From positions 1-6,804 of the forward strand of contig LIBD01000049.1 in assembly GCA_001437855.1 (NCBI GenBank): a stretch of 6,804 nucleotides of DNA, given 5' to 3'. The stretch comes from Actinobacteria bacterium BACL4 MAG-120820-bin23. GTDB lineage: Bacteria; Actinomycetota; Actinomycetes; Nanopelagicales; Nanopelagicaceae. Position numbers and translations under genes: made by a program. Below are positions 1-5,825 of this stretch, piece by piece. The notes under the pieces were generated by a model, which saw nothing but the letters and a program-made list of their open reading frames with translations, was not told where the DNA came from and made no database searches. Position 1 is the stretch's first letter. Every line of letters begins with the position of its first letter.

Positions 1-695
1 TTGCTGCTGAATTATCCCCTAAGTTTTTTCCTTTACTTATGACCGCTGCCGGAACTGTTACGCCGGCAAAAGTTGTTGTACTTGGTGCAGGTGTTGCTGG
101 TTTACAAGCAATCGCAACAGCAAAACGATTAGGAGCTGTAGTTTCGGCATATGATGTTCGGCCATCGTCAGCTGATGAGGTTAAATCTATGGGAGCAAAA
201 TTTATTTCATTAGAGCTTGAGGCACTAGAAGGTGCTGGTGGTTATGCAAGAGAAATGACTGAAGAACGTGCAAATAAGCAACGTGAATTACTCACGCCAT
301 ATATCGCTGCGGCAGATGTATTAATTACTACAGCTGCTGTACCTGGTCGAACTGCCCCTCGATTAGTTACTGCTGCCATGGTTTCACACATGGCTCCAGG
401 ATCAGTTGTAGTTGATTTAGCTGCTGAAAGTGGTGGAAATGTTGAAGGTTCAGTTTCTGGTGAATTGGTAACTACAAAAGAGGGCGTAAGAATTTGGGGT
501 GCAAAAGATGTTCCTAGCCAATTGGCATTTCATGCTTCGATGCTATTTTCAAGAAATGTTGTAAACCTGCTTTTATTAATGAATAAAAGCGTTGATGGAA
601 AATCAACTGGACAGATAGAGCCTGATTTCTCTGATGAAATTATTGATTCTGCAGCACTGACTCATAATGGAATTAGAAGAGAGAAGAGTAAATAA
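1..695 (+). CDS. pntAA: NAD(P) transhydrogenase subunit alpha1, C-terminal part (5' end outside window)
   Basis: This is the NAD(H)-binding domain I subunit of the proton-translocating transhydrogenase; it sits on the cytoplasmic face and passes hydride from NADH to the NADP-binding beta subunit. The reading frame is open from the left edge (codons from base 3) and reads FFPLLMTAAGTVTPAKV, a well-conserved internal stretch of PntA, so the ATG at 39 is internal. About 230 residues are visible and roughly 150 are missing compared with usual alpha1 proteins. Visible hallmarks are the Rossmann loop GAGVAG with QAIATAKRLGA, the acidic NAD-ribose region YDVRP, the mobile-loop segment GGYAREMTEE, then ITTAAVPGR and GSVVVDLAAESGG. 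The stop at 693-695 shows that domain I ends here without a membrane segment, which marks the split alpha1/alpha2 type. The TAA shares its last A with the ATG of the next gene. Confidence 0.96.
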   Translation, partial: AAELSPKFFPLLMTAAGTVTPAKVVVLGAGVAGLQAIATAKRLGAVVSAYDVRPSSADEVKSMGAKFISLELEALEGAGGYAREMTEERANKQRELLTPYIAAADVLITTAAVPGRTAPRLVTAAMVSHMAPGSVVVDLAAESGGNVEGSVSGELVTTKEGVRIWGAKDVPSQLAFHASMLFSRNVVNLLLLMNKSVDGKSTGQIEPDFSDEIIDSAALTHNGIRREKSK

Positions 696-1021
696 TGGTG
701 AATGAATTAATGAGTAATGAAATAGCCTTGCTCGCAATTTTCTTACTCTCTATATTCGTAGGTTTCGAAGTTGTTTCTAAAGTTTCTACAACCTTGCACA
801 CACCACTCATGAGTGGAGCAAACGCAATTCATGGTGTGATTCTGGTTGGAGCAATTGTGGTAGCAGATCACGCTAAAACAACGCTTGAGATCTCACTTGC
901 TATTACTGCGGTGATTCTTGCAACGATCAATATGGTCGGAGGATTTGTCGTGACCGATCGAATGTTGCAGATGTTTAAAGGTAAAGCTAAGCAAAATAAA
1001 GTTAAGGGTGAAGACAAATGA
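695..1021 (+). CDS. pntAB: NAD(P) transhydrogenase subunit alpha2 (membrane)
   Basis: Small integral membrane subunit that, with the N-terminal half of the beta subunit, forms the proton-translocating domain II. The 108-residue product has three hydrophobic segments, roughly residues 8-27, 42-58 and 65-87. It carries the family signatures FVGFEVVSKV, TTLHTPLMSGANAI, ATINMVGGFVVTDRML and the ending MFKGK; family members are usually about 90-140 residues. The start at 695 overlaps the alpha1 stop (TAATG) and follows a purine-rich stretch, so coupled translation is likely. A second ATG at 710 (MSNEIALL) is possible but leaves a 14-base gap and no better ribosome site. The gene ends in ATGA, shared with the beta subunit start. 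In enterobacteria this segment is fused to alpha1; here it is separate. Confidence 0.95.
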   Translation: MVNELMSNEIALLAIFLLSIFVGFEVVSKVSTTLHTPLMSGANAIHGVILVGAIVVADHAKTTLEISLAITAVILATINMVGGFVVTDRMLQMFKGKAKQNKVKGEDK

Positions 1022-2403
1022 GTCGTAACCTTTATGATCTAATTGGGCTCATAGCAGGAATTTGTTTTATATTGGCATTAAAAGGTTTATCTTCGCCAAA
1101 GTCGGCACGAAAAGGTAATTTAATTGGTGCTCTCGGTGCAACAATTGCCACAGTTATTGTCTTCTTTTATGCAAATGATGGCAAGGCATTGAATAATCAG
1201 ACTTTAATTTTGGCAGCAATTGGTTTTGGAGTGCTTGTCGGAGTCCCTGCAGCAAGAAAAGTGCAAATGACTCAGATGCCACAATTAGTTGCACTTTTCA
1301 ATGGTGTTGGTGGTGGTGCAGCAGCGCTTGTGGCAATAGTTGAGTATCTAAAATTAGGAGATGGAGCAACAGTATCTGTTGTTGTAGCCACTGTATTTAC
1401 TGTAATTGTGGGCTGTGTTTCCTTCTCGGGATCGATAATCACATTCCTTAAACTTCAAGAGCTAATGACAACTAGACCAGTTGTCTTTCCATTTGGTAGA
1501 CAAATCATTGCGCTAACCCTGATTGGTGTTTTGATAAGTGGCGGTTGGGTAATTGCAAGTGGTGGCACAACACCATTATTAATTAATGGCTTGTTATCAT
1601 TAATATTCGGTGTACTTTTTGTTCTACCAGTAGGTGGAGCAGATGTTCCAATTGTTATTTCACTATTAAATGCTTTTACTGGTTTAACTGTTGCAGCCTC
1701 TGGTTATGTTCTTCAAACTACATTATTAATTATTGCAGGAACCCTAGTAGGAGCATCCGGCACAATTCTTACTAAATTAATGGCAGAGGCAATGGGTAGA
1801 TCTATATTTGGAACTCTATTTGGGGCCTTTACCGCAAAAGCTCAACAAAGTTCTGGTGCAGCTGATACTAGACCAGTTAAATCAGGATCAGCTGATGATG
1901 TTGCAATTTTACTTAACTATGCACAAAGAGTTGTAATTGTGCCAGGATTTGGTTTAGCGGTTGCACAAGCACAACATACGGTTCGAGAATTAGCCGATTT
2001 GCTCTCAGTAAAAGGTGTTGAAGTTGCTTATGGAATTCATCCGGTTGCAGGTCGTATGCCAGGTCATATGAATGTTTTACTGGCCGAAGCAAATGTTCCA
2101 TATGAACAGCTAGTTGAAATGGAAGAAATAAATCCAACATTTCCGCAAACCGATGTTGTTTTAGTAGTTGGTGCAAATGATGTTGTAAATCCAGCCGCAA
2201 AAACCACACCAGGATGCCCTATTTATGGAATGCCAATTTTAGATGTATCACTAGCGGCAAATGTCATATTTTTAAAAAGATCTATGCGCCCAGGATTTGC
2301 TGGAATTGAAAATGAACTGCTTTACGAAGCAAAAACAACTTTATTATTCGGAGATGCAAAGGATTCGCTTACAAAAGTTGTAAGCGCGCTGAAAGCTCTT
2401 TAG
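1018..2403 (+). CDS. pntB: NAD(P) transhydrogenase subunit beta
   Basis: Beta subunit of proton-translocating transhydrogenase: an N-terminal membrane part (domain II, about residues 1-270, many hydrophobic segments) followed by the cytoplasmic NADP(H)-binding domain III. At 461 residues it matches the family length (E. coli PntB 462). Domain II has MPQLVALFNGVGGGAAALVA. Domain III has PGFGLAVAQAQH (residues 309-320), IHPVAGRMPGHMNVLLAEA, EINPTF, VVGANDVVNPAA, GMPILDV, KRSM (420-423) and LLFGDAKDS near the C-terminus. The start overlaps the alpha2 stop (ATGA) and an AAGGG site lies at 1004-1008, 9 bases upstream. Two Tyr residues common in domain III motifs, GYGMA and GYAG, are Phe here (F311 and F427); the fold and other signatures are intact, so I infer an active subunit. 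A perfect 9-bp inverted repeat lies in its last codons. Confidence 0.97.
   Translation: MSRNLYDLIGLIAGICFILALKGLSSPKSARKGNLIGALGATIATVIVFFYANDGKALNNQTLILAAIGFGVLVGVPAARKVQMTQMPQLVALFNGVGGGAAALVAIVEYLKLGDGATVSVVVATVFTVIVGCVSFSGSIITFLKLQELMTTRPVVFPFGRQIIALTLIGVLISGGWVIASGGTTPLLINGLLSLIFGVLFVLPVGGADVPIVISLLNAFTGLTVAASGYVLQTTLLIIAGTLVGASGTILTKLMAEAMGRSIFGTLFGAFTAKAQQSSGAADTRPVKSGSADDVAILLNYAQRVVIVPGFGLAVAQAQHTVRELADLLSVKGVEVAYGIHPVAGRMPGHMNVLLAEANVPYEQLVEMEEINPTFPQTDVVLVVGANDVVNPAAKTTPGCPIYGMPILDVSLAANVIFLKRSMRPGFAGIENELLYEAKTTLLFGDAKDSLTKVVSALKAL
2366..2386 (+). repeat. Perfect 9-bp inverted repeat at the 3' end of pntB
   Basis: CGCTTACAA (2366-2374) and its exact complement TTGTAAGCG (2378-2386) are separated by AAG, giving a tight hairpin of 9 bp with a 3-base loop. 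It encodes part of the PntB C-terminus (SLTKVVSAL) and ends 17 bases before the stop codon's last base. No T-tract follows, so it does not look like a standard intrinsic terminator; it could slow 3' decay of the pnt message, or be chance. Confidence 0.5.
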
Positions 2404-2456
2404 GGAATAAGCAATCACTCAATTTTGTTATAAGATTTATACACTTTTCTATGTAT

Positions 2457-2461
2457 AGGAG
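2457..2461 (+). promoter_or_regulatory. Shine-Dalgarno site deciding a TTG start
   Basis: AGGAG lies 5 bases upstream of the TTG at 2467. The next in-frame ATG is codon 64, inside the conserved cupin region, so this site supports TTG as the true start of the pirin gene. Confidence 0.75.
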
Positions 2462-2466
2462 AAATT

Positions 2467-3516
2467 TTGCCAGCAGTAACTGTTAAAGATATAACTGTCC
2501 TACCTCGCGTAGTTTCAGATCCATTAGCTCGAGCACGTAGAGTCAAAAGTATTACAACAGCTCCTCAAGGGCACGAGGGTGAAGGTTTTCCGGTTAGAAG
2601 AGCATTTGCTGGTGTTGATTTAGCAGATTTAGATCCATTTATTCACTTAGATCAAATGGGTGAGGTTGAGTACGCTCCCGGTGAACCTAAAGGTACGCCG
2701 TGGCACCCGCATCGAGGATTTGAAACAGTCACATACATAATTGATGGAATCTTTGATCACTATGACAACCATGGTGGTGGTGGAACTATTTCTGATGGTG
2801 ATACCCAGTGGATGACTGCTGGAAGTGGAATTTTGCACATTGAAACTCCACCTGAACACTTAGTAATGAGTGGTGGGTTATTTCATGGATTTCAATTATG
2901 GGTGAATTTGCCAGCTGCAAAAAAGTGGTCCCCTCCTGCCTACCAACATTTAGTTGCTTCAGATGTTGCACTTTTATCCTCTGAAGATGGTGGCGCGTTA
3001 CTTAGAGTTATTGCAGGTGAAGTAAGCGGACATAACGGACCTGGCACAACACAAACTCCAATTACTTTAGTGCATGCAACCTTGCAACCAGGAGCAGAAC
3101 TAAGGTTACCTTGGAATCAAAGTTACAACGCATTAGCTTATGTACTCAATGGTTTTGGTTCAGCTGGAGATGAAAAACATCCAATAGCTACTGGTCAATT
3201 AGTTACCTATCGAGATGGTGATTTAATTGTTCTCGCTGCAGATAAAAATCAGGAATCTAGGTCACCGATACTAGATGTTTTAATTTTAGGTGGGCTACCG
3301 ATTAAAGAGTCGGTTGCCTGGATGGGTCCATTTGTTATGAATACTAAATCAGAAGTTTTAAAAGCTTTTGATGATTTTCAAAAAGGAGTTCTTGGAACAG
3401 TGCCACCTGATTGGAGTAAGTCTAAGCGCCCAAATCAAAGAGATGGCATTGGATATAAATTAAGTGGAGATTTAAAGGGAGTGCACGGTACCCCAGATGA
3501 ATTACAAGAAAGTTAA
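2467..3516 (+). CDS. Pirin family protein (cupin, possible quercetin 2,3-dioxygenase-like)
   Basis: Member of the pirin branch of the cupin superfamily, a cytoplasmic metal-binding protein with two beta-barrel domains. Family members include human pirin, a nuclear transcription cofactor, and E. coli YhhW, which shows quercetin dioxygenase activity in vitro; the physiological role here cannot be read from sequence. The 349-residue product has the N-terminal cupin motif WHPHRGFETVTYI with H80 and H82, and GSGILHIETP with H124 and E126, the expected 3-His/1-Glu metal set. A glycine-rich stretch (residues 103-106) lies between them, followed by LFHGFQLWVNLPAAKK, typical of the family. The C-terminal pirin domain covers about residues 190-320 (PWNQSYNALAYVLNGFG, VLILGGLPIKESVAWMGPFVMN). 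Translation starts at TTG behind AGGAG. The gene is 63 bases downstream of pntB on the same strand, so cotranscription is possible, and it converges on ribH. Confidence 0.93.
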   Translation: MPAVTVKDITVLPRVVSDPLARARRVKSITTAPQGHEGEGFPVRRAFAGVDLADLDPFIHLDQMGEVEYAPGEPKGTPWHPHRGFETVTYIIDGIFDHYDNHGGGGTISDGDTQWMTAGSGILHIETPPEHLVMSGGLFHGFQLWVNLPAAKKWSPPAYQHLVASDVALLSSEDGGALLRVIAGEVSGHNGPGTTQTPITLVHATLQPGAELRLPWNQSYNALAYVLNGFGSAGDEKHPIATGQLVTYRDGDLIVLAADKNQESRSPILDVLILGGLPIKESVAWMGPFVMNTKSEVLKAFDDFQKGVLGTVPPDWSKSKRPNQRDGIGYKLSGDLKGVHGTPDELQES

Positions 3517-3525
3517 TTGAAGAAT

Positions 3526-3562
3526 TTTAATTTACAACATTACAAGGAACTCTAAAATTAAA
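3526..3562. terminator. Weak AT-only inverted repeat in the convergent gap (possible terminator)
   Basis: TTTAATTT at 3526-3533 is complementary to AAATTAAA at 3555-3562, with a 21-base loop, inside the 50-base space between the 3' ends of the pirin gene and ribH. The position is where a shared two-way terminator would be expected. The stem has no G-C pair, the loop is long and no clear T-tract follows on either strand, so terminator function is doubtful. Nothing else was seen in this gap. Confidence 0.2.
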
Positions 3563-3566
3563 GGGT

Positions 3567-4025
3567 CTAATACTCCGTAGCTAGGTTTAAGGCAGCAACA
3601 GCAGCTTCAAATCCTTTATTCTCTTGCCCGTCAGCTAATCCAGCTCGTTCATAAGCTTGGTTCAAGTTGTCGCACATTAAAACACCAAAGCCAATTGGTT
3701 TATTTCTGGTAAGTGAAACTTGCATTATTCCGCTAGTAACTCCTTGGCATATATATTCAAAATGAGGTGTATCTCCCCTTAAAATCAATCCAATTGCGAC
3801 TACTAGATCAGCTCCAGAATCCAATAGTTTTTGAGCAGCAAGTGGAAGTTCAAATGAACCAGCTACCTTATGAACTAAAAAATTCTTACACCCAGATTCA
3901 GTCAAAGCTTTCTTGGCTCCTGCAACTAAGGCATCACATATCTCCGGGTGCCAACTTGAGGTAACAATTGATGCTTTCAAGTTTGACCCAGCTAAAACCT
4001 TAATTTTTGGGGATGGTCCAGACAT
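3567..4025 (-). CDS. ribH: 6,7-dimethyl-8-ribityllumazine synthase
   Basis: Penultimate enzyme of riboflavin synthesis: condenses 5-amino-6-ribitylamino-uracil with 3,4-dihydroxy-2-butanone 4-phosphate to the lumazine that riboflavin synthase uses. Cytoplasmic; family members assemble as pentamers or 60-subunit shells. The 152-residue length is typical. Motifs in order are SSWHPEICDAL (aromatic substrate-binding Trp), VAGSFELPLAAQKL, AIGLILRGDTPHFEYIC with the catalytic-type His after TP, GIMQVSL, PIGFGVLMCDNLNQAYERAG, and NKGFEAAVAAL at the C-terminus. The SSWH start and the DGQENKG insert resemble actinobacterial RibH (Mycobacterium type). The ATG shares one base with the ribBA stop (TAATG); only a weak purine-rich GAGAAAAG precedes it, so coupling to ribBA is likely. 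It is the last gene of the rib operon. Confidence 0.97.
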   Translation of the reverse strand: MSGPSPKIKVLAGSNLKASIVTSSWHPEICDALVAGAKKALTESGCKNFLVHKVAGSFELPLAAQKLLDSGADLVVAIGLILRGDTPHFEYICQGVTSGIMQVSLTRNKPIGFGVLMCDNLNQAYERAGLADGQENKGFEAAVAALNLATEY

Positions 4026-5230
4026 TATTCTTTTCTCACAATATGATTAAGTTTAGTTCTTTTTGTCTTTAAATATTTCTTATTATGCTCATTTTCAGAT
4101 CCAATTATTGGAATTTGATTGACTTCTATAGAGTTACCGGCTAGCGCTAAAATCTTTGCAGGATTATTTGTTAATAAGTTGATTTGTTTTATTTTAAGAT
4201 TTTGAAGAATTAAAATTGCATCTTCCCAAGTACGAAGATCTGCATTATGACCAAGGGCTAAATTTGCCTCAACGGTATCTAGGCCTTCATCTTGGAGTTT
4301 ATAAGCTTTTATTTTTTCAGAAAGCCCAATACCTCTTCCTTCGTGCCCACGCAAATAGATTATTAGACCATTTCCAGCTCTTTCAATCAACTCCATAGCT
4401 TTGTTCAACTGCTCTCCACAATCACATCGAGTTGAACCAAATATTTCCCCGGTTATGCACTCAGAATGTATCCTCACTAAAAGATTCTTAGAATTTATAT
4501 CACCGTAAGATATAACTACATGGGTGTTTCCGTTTAAACCAAAATCTGTTGTTATTCTCCACTCGGTATTATTCCTCGGTAGTTTACTCCAACTATATTC
4601 AATTGCTTCTGATTTAATACTCTGATCAGACTCAATAAAGTACTTGGTTAGCTCATCTATATTGATAATCCTTATGCCATTTAGCGAGGCGAATTCCTTT
4701 AATTTTTCTCCTATCATCATGGTCCCATCATCATTCACCAATTCAGATAAAACTCCAACTGGTGTTAGTGTTGATAAAAGACTCAGGGACACAGCTGCCT
4801 CGGTGTGCCCAGATCTACCCTTTAATAAATTCTTATCAGCAACTAGTGGAAAAATGTGCCCAGGTCTAACAAAATCTTTAGCCGTACTATTACTGTCCGC
4901 AAGGGCAATAATGGTGTTTGCTCTCTCTTTTGCACTAATGCCAGTGGTTAATCCCTCTTTATAATCTACAGAAACTGTAAAAGCTGTGTGTTTTGAGTCC
5001 TGATTATTTGACACCATTTGTGGCAAATCGAGTTGTCGTGCTCTGTCTGAAGTAATAGCAACACAAATAATTCCAGAAGTATGGCGAATCATAAAAGCAA
5101 GTTTTTCTTCAGTTATAAACTGGGCAGGAAAAAGTAAATCTGCTTCATTTTCACGCTTTTCATTATCTGTCACAATTATCATTTGCCCCCTTCGATAATC
5201 CTCTAAGGCCAATCTAAAATTTTCAGTCAT
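4025..5230 (-). CDS. ribBA: Bifunctional 3,4-dihydroxy-2-butanone-4-phosphate synthase / GTP cyclohydrolase II
   Basis: Fusion enzyme supplying both entry branches of riboflavin synthesis: the RibB half converts ribulose 5-phosphate to dihydroxybutanone phosphate and formate, and the RibA half opens GTP to the diaminopyrimidine. From the preferred start the protein has 401 residues. RibB (about 1-200) shows NEKRENEADLLF, RHTSGIICVAIT, TAFTVSVD, GLTTGISAKERA, FVRPGHIFPL, GHTEAAV and SELVNDDGTM. RibA (about 215-385) shows LVRIHSECITGEIFGSTRCDCG with zinc-ligand Cys258, Cys269 and Cys271, then YLRGHEGRGIGL and LLTNNPAK. I chose the ATG at 5230 (MTENFRL) because AGG at 5240-5238 lies 7 bases upstream and it overlaps the ribE stop by 8 bases; an ATG at 5263 would add 11 residues but has no ribosome site. 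Ser162 stands where many RibB proteins have Cys (GVLCEL), next to the retained active-site Glu163. Confidence 0.96.
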   Translation of the reverse strand: MTENFRLALEDYRRGQMIIVTDNEKRENEADLLFPAQFITEEKLAFMIRHTSGIICVAITSDRARQLDLPQMVSNNQDSKHTAFTVSVDYKEGLTTGISAKERANTIIALADSNSTAKDFVRPGHIFPLVADKNLLKGRSGHTEAAVSLSLLSTLTPVGVLSELVNDDGTMMIGEKLKEFASLNGIRIINIDELTKYFIESDQSIKSEAIEYSWSKLPRNNTEWRITTDFGLNGNTHVVISYGDINSKNLLVRIHSECITGEIFGSTRCDCGEQLNKAMELIERAGNGLIIYLRGHEGRGIGLSEKIKAYKLQDEGLDTVEANLALGHNADLRTWEDAILILQNLKIKQINLLTNNPAKILALAGNSIEVNQIPIIGSENEHNKKYLKTKRTKLNHIVRKE

Positions 5231-5825
5231 GAATTTGCCTGCCCTGTAATTGTCGCTCAACATACTTGGCTAACAAATCAACTTCTACATTAACTAAATC
5301 GCCCAATTTTTTCTGGTTAAGGTTAGTTTTTTCTAAAGTTTTTGGGATTATCCAAACAGAAATTGCGTGTTCTGAAATTTCGCCAATTGTAAGAGAAACA
5401 CCCTCTAAGCAAATTGAACCCTGTGGGACTACATATTTAATCAGGTGCTTTGGAAGATCTATTTGTAACTTAGTCCACTCCACAGATGGAGATATCTCTA
5501 TGACCGGTGCAACGGCATCGACATGACCTTGTACAAGATGCCCACCAAAGCGATCTGTAAATTTCATCGCTAATTCTAAATTCAATAAATCGTCAACCTT
5601 TAAATCACTCAGAGCGGTCAATTCCAATGTTTTGATCATTACATCAGCGCTAAATCCCTGACTTGTAACATCTGTTGCAGTCAAGCATGCTCCATTAACG
5701 TTTATTGAATCGCCGATTTTTAAATCGACATTGACATTGCTGCATCCAATATCGATCTTGGCTGAATTCTCTAAATAGGTAATGTTTTTTACTTTTCCAA
5801 CTTCTTGAATTAGCCCTGTGAACAT
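5223..5825 (-). CDS. ribE: Riboflavin synthase (alpha chain)
   Basis: Last enzyme of riboflavin synthesis: dismutates two 6,7-dimethyl-8-ribityllumazine molecules into riboflavin and the diaminopyrimidine that RibH reuses. The 200-residue product has the internal two-fold repeat of the family. Repeat 1 begins MFTGLIQEVGKV and contains INVNGACLTATDV (Cys47) and SADVMIKTL; repeat 2 begins near residue 88 with FTDRFGGHLVQGHVDAVA and contains GSICLEGVSLTIGEI. The C-terminus VNVEVDLLAKYVERQL is typical. The ATG at 5825 is preceded by GAAGGA at 5837-5832 with a 6-base spacer, lying inside the end of ribD; the two genes overlap by 16 bases. Its stop overlaps the ribBA start by 8 bases. Also called ribC in Bacillus-style naming. 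Confidence 0.97.
   Translation of the reverse strand: MFTGLIQEVGKVKNITYLENSAKIDIGCSNVNVDLKIGDSINVNGACLTATDVTSQGFSADVMIKTLELTALSDLKVDDLLNLELAMKFTDRFGGHLVQGHVDAVAPVIEISPSVEWTKLQIDLPKHLIKYVVPQGSICLEGVSLTIGEISEHAISVWIIPKTLEKTNLNQKKLGDLVNVEVDLLAKYVERQLQGRQIHD

Noticed and set aside
39..41. ATG at 39 as the start of a short transhydrogenase alpha protein
   Set aside because: The frame is open upstream to the window edge and encodes conserved PntA residues (FFPLL) directly before this Met, so the Met is internal.
1913..2209. 98-codon open frame antisense to pntB
   Set aside because: It lies wholly inside the conserved domain III coding region of PntB; its product is Leu/His-rich with no recognisable motif, and it has no supporting ribosome site.
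2425..2455. TTGTTA (2425-2430) paired with TATGTA (2450-2455) as a -35/-10 promoter
   Set aside because: The spacing is 19 bases and the -10 would touch the ribosome-binding site, leaving no room for a leader; it looks like chance in AT-rich DNA.
2759..2790. GGTGGTGGTGG run in the pirin gene as a repeat or G-quadruplex
   Set aside because: It is a short run of Gly codons in a family-typical glycine-rich loop, with G-runs only two bases long.
2647..2971. Two short antisense frames within the pirin gene
   Set aside because: Both overlap the metal-binding core of the pirin protein, which is clearly the real coding strand.
4644..4964. 106-codon open frame antisense to ribBA
   Set aside because: It lies opposite the conserved RibB half; the composition looks like the reverse complement of RibB codons and no domain is recognisable.
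5266..5526. 86-codon open frame antisense to ribE
   Set aside because: A shadow of the well-supported riboflavin synthase gene.
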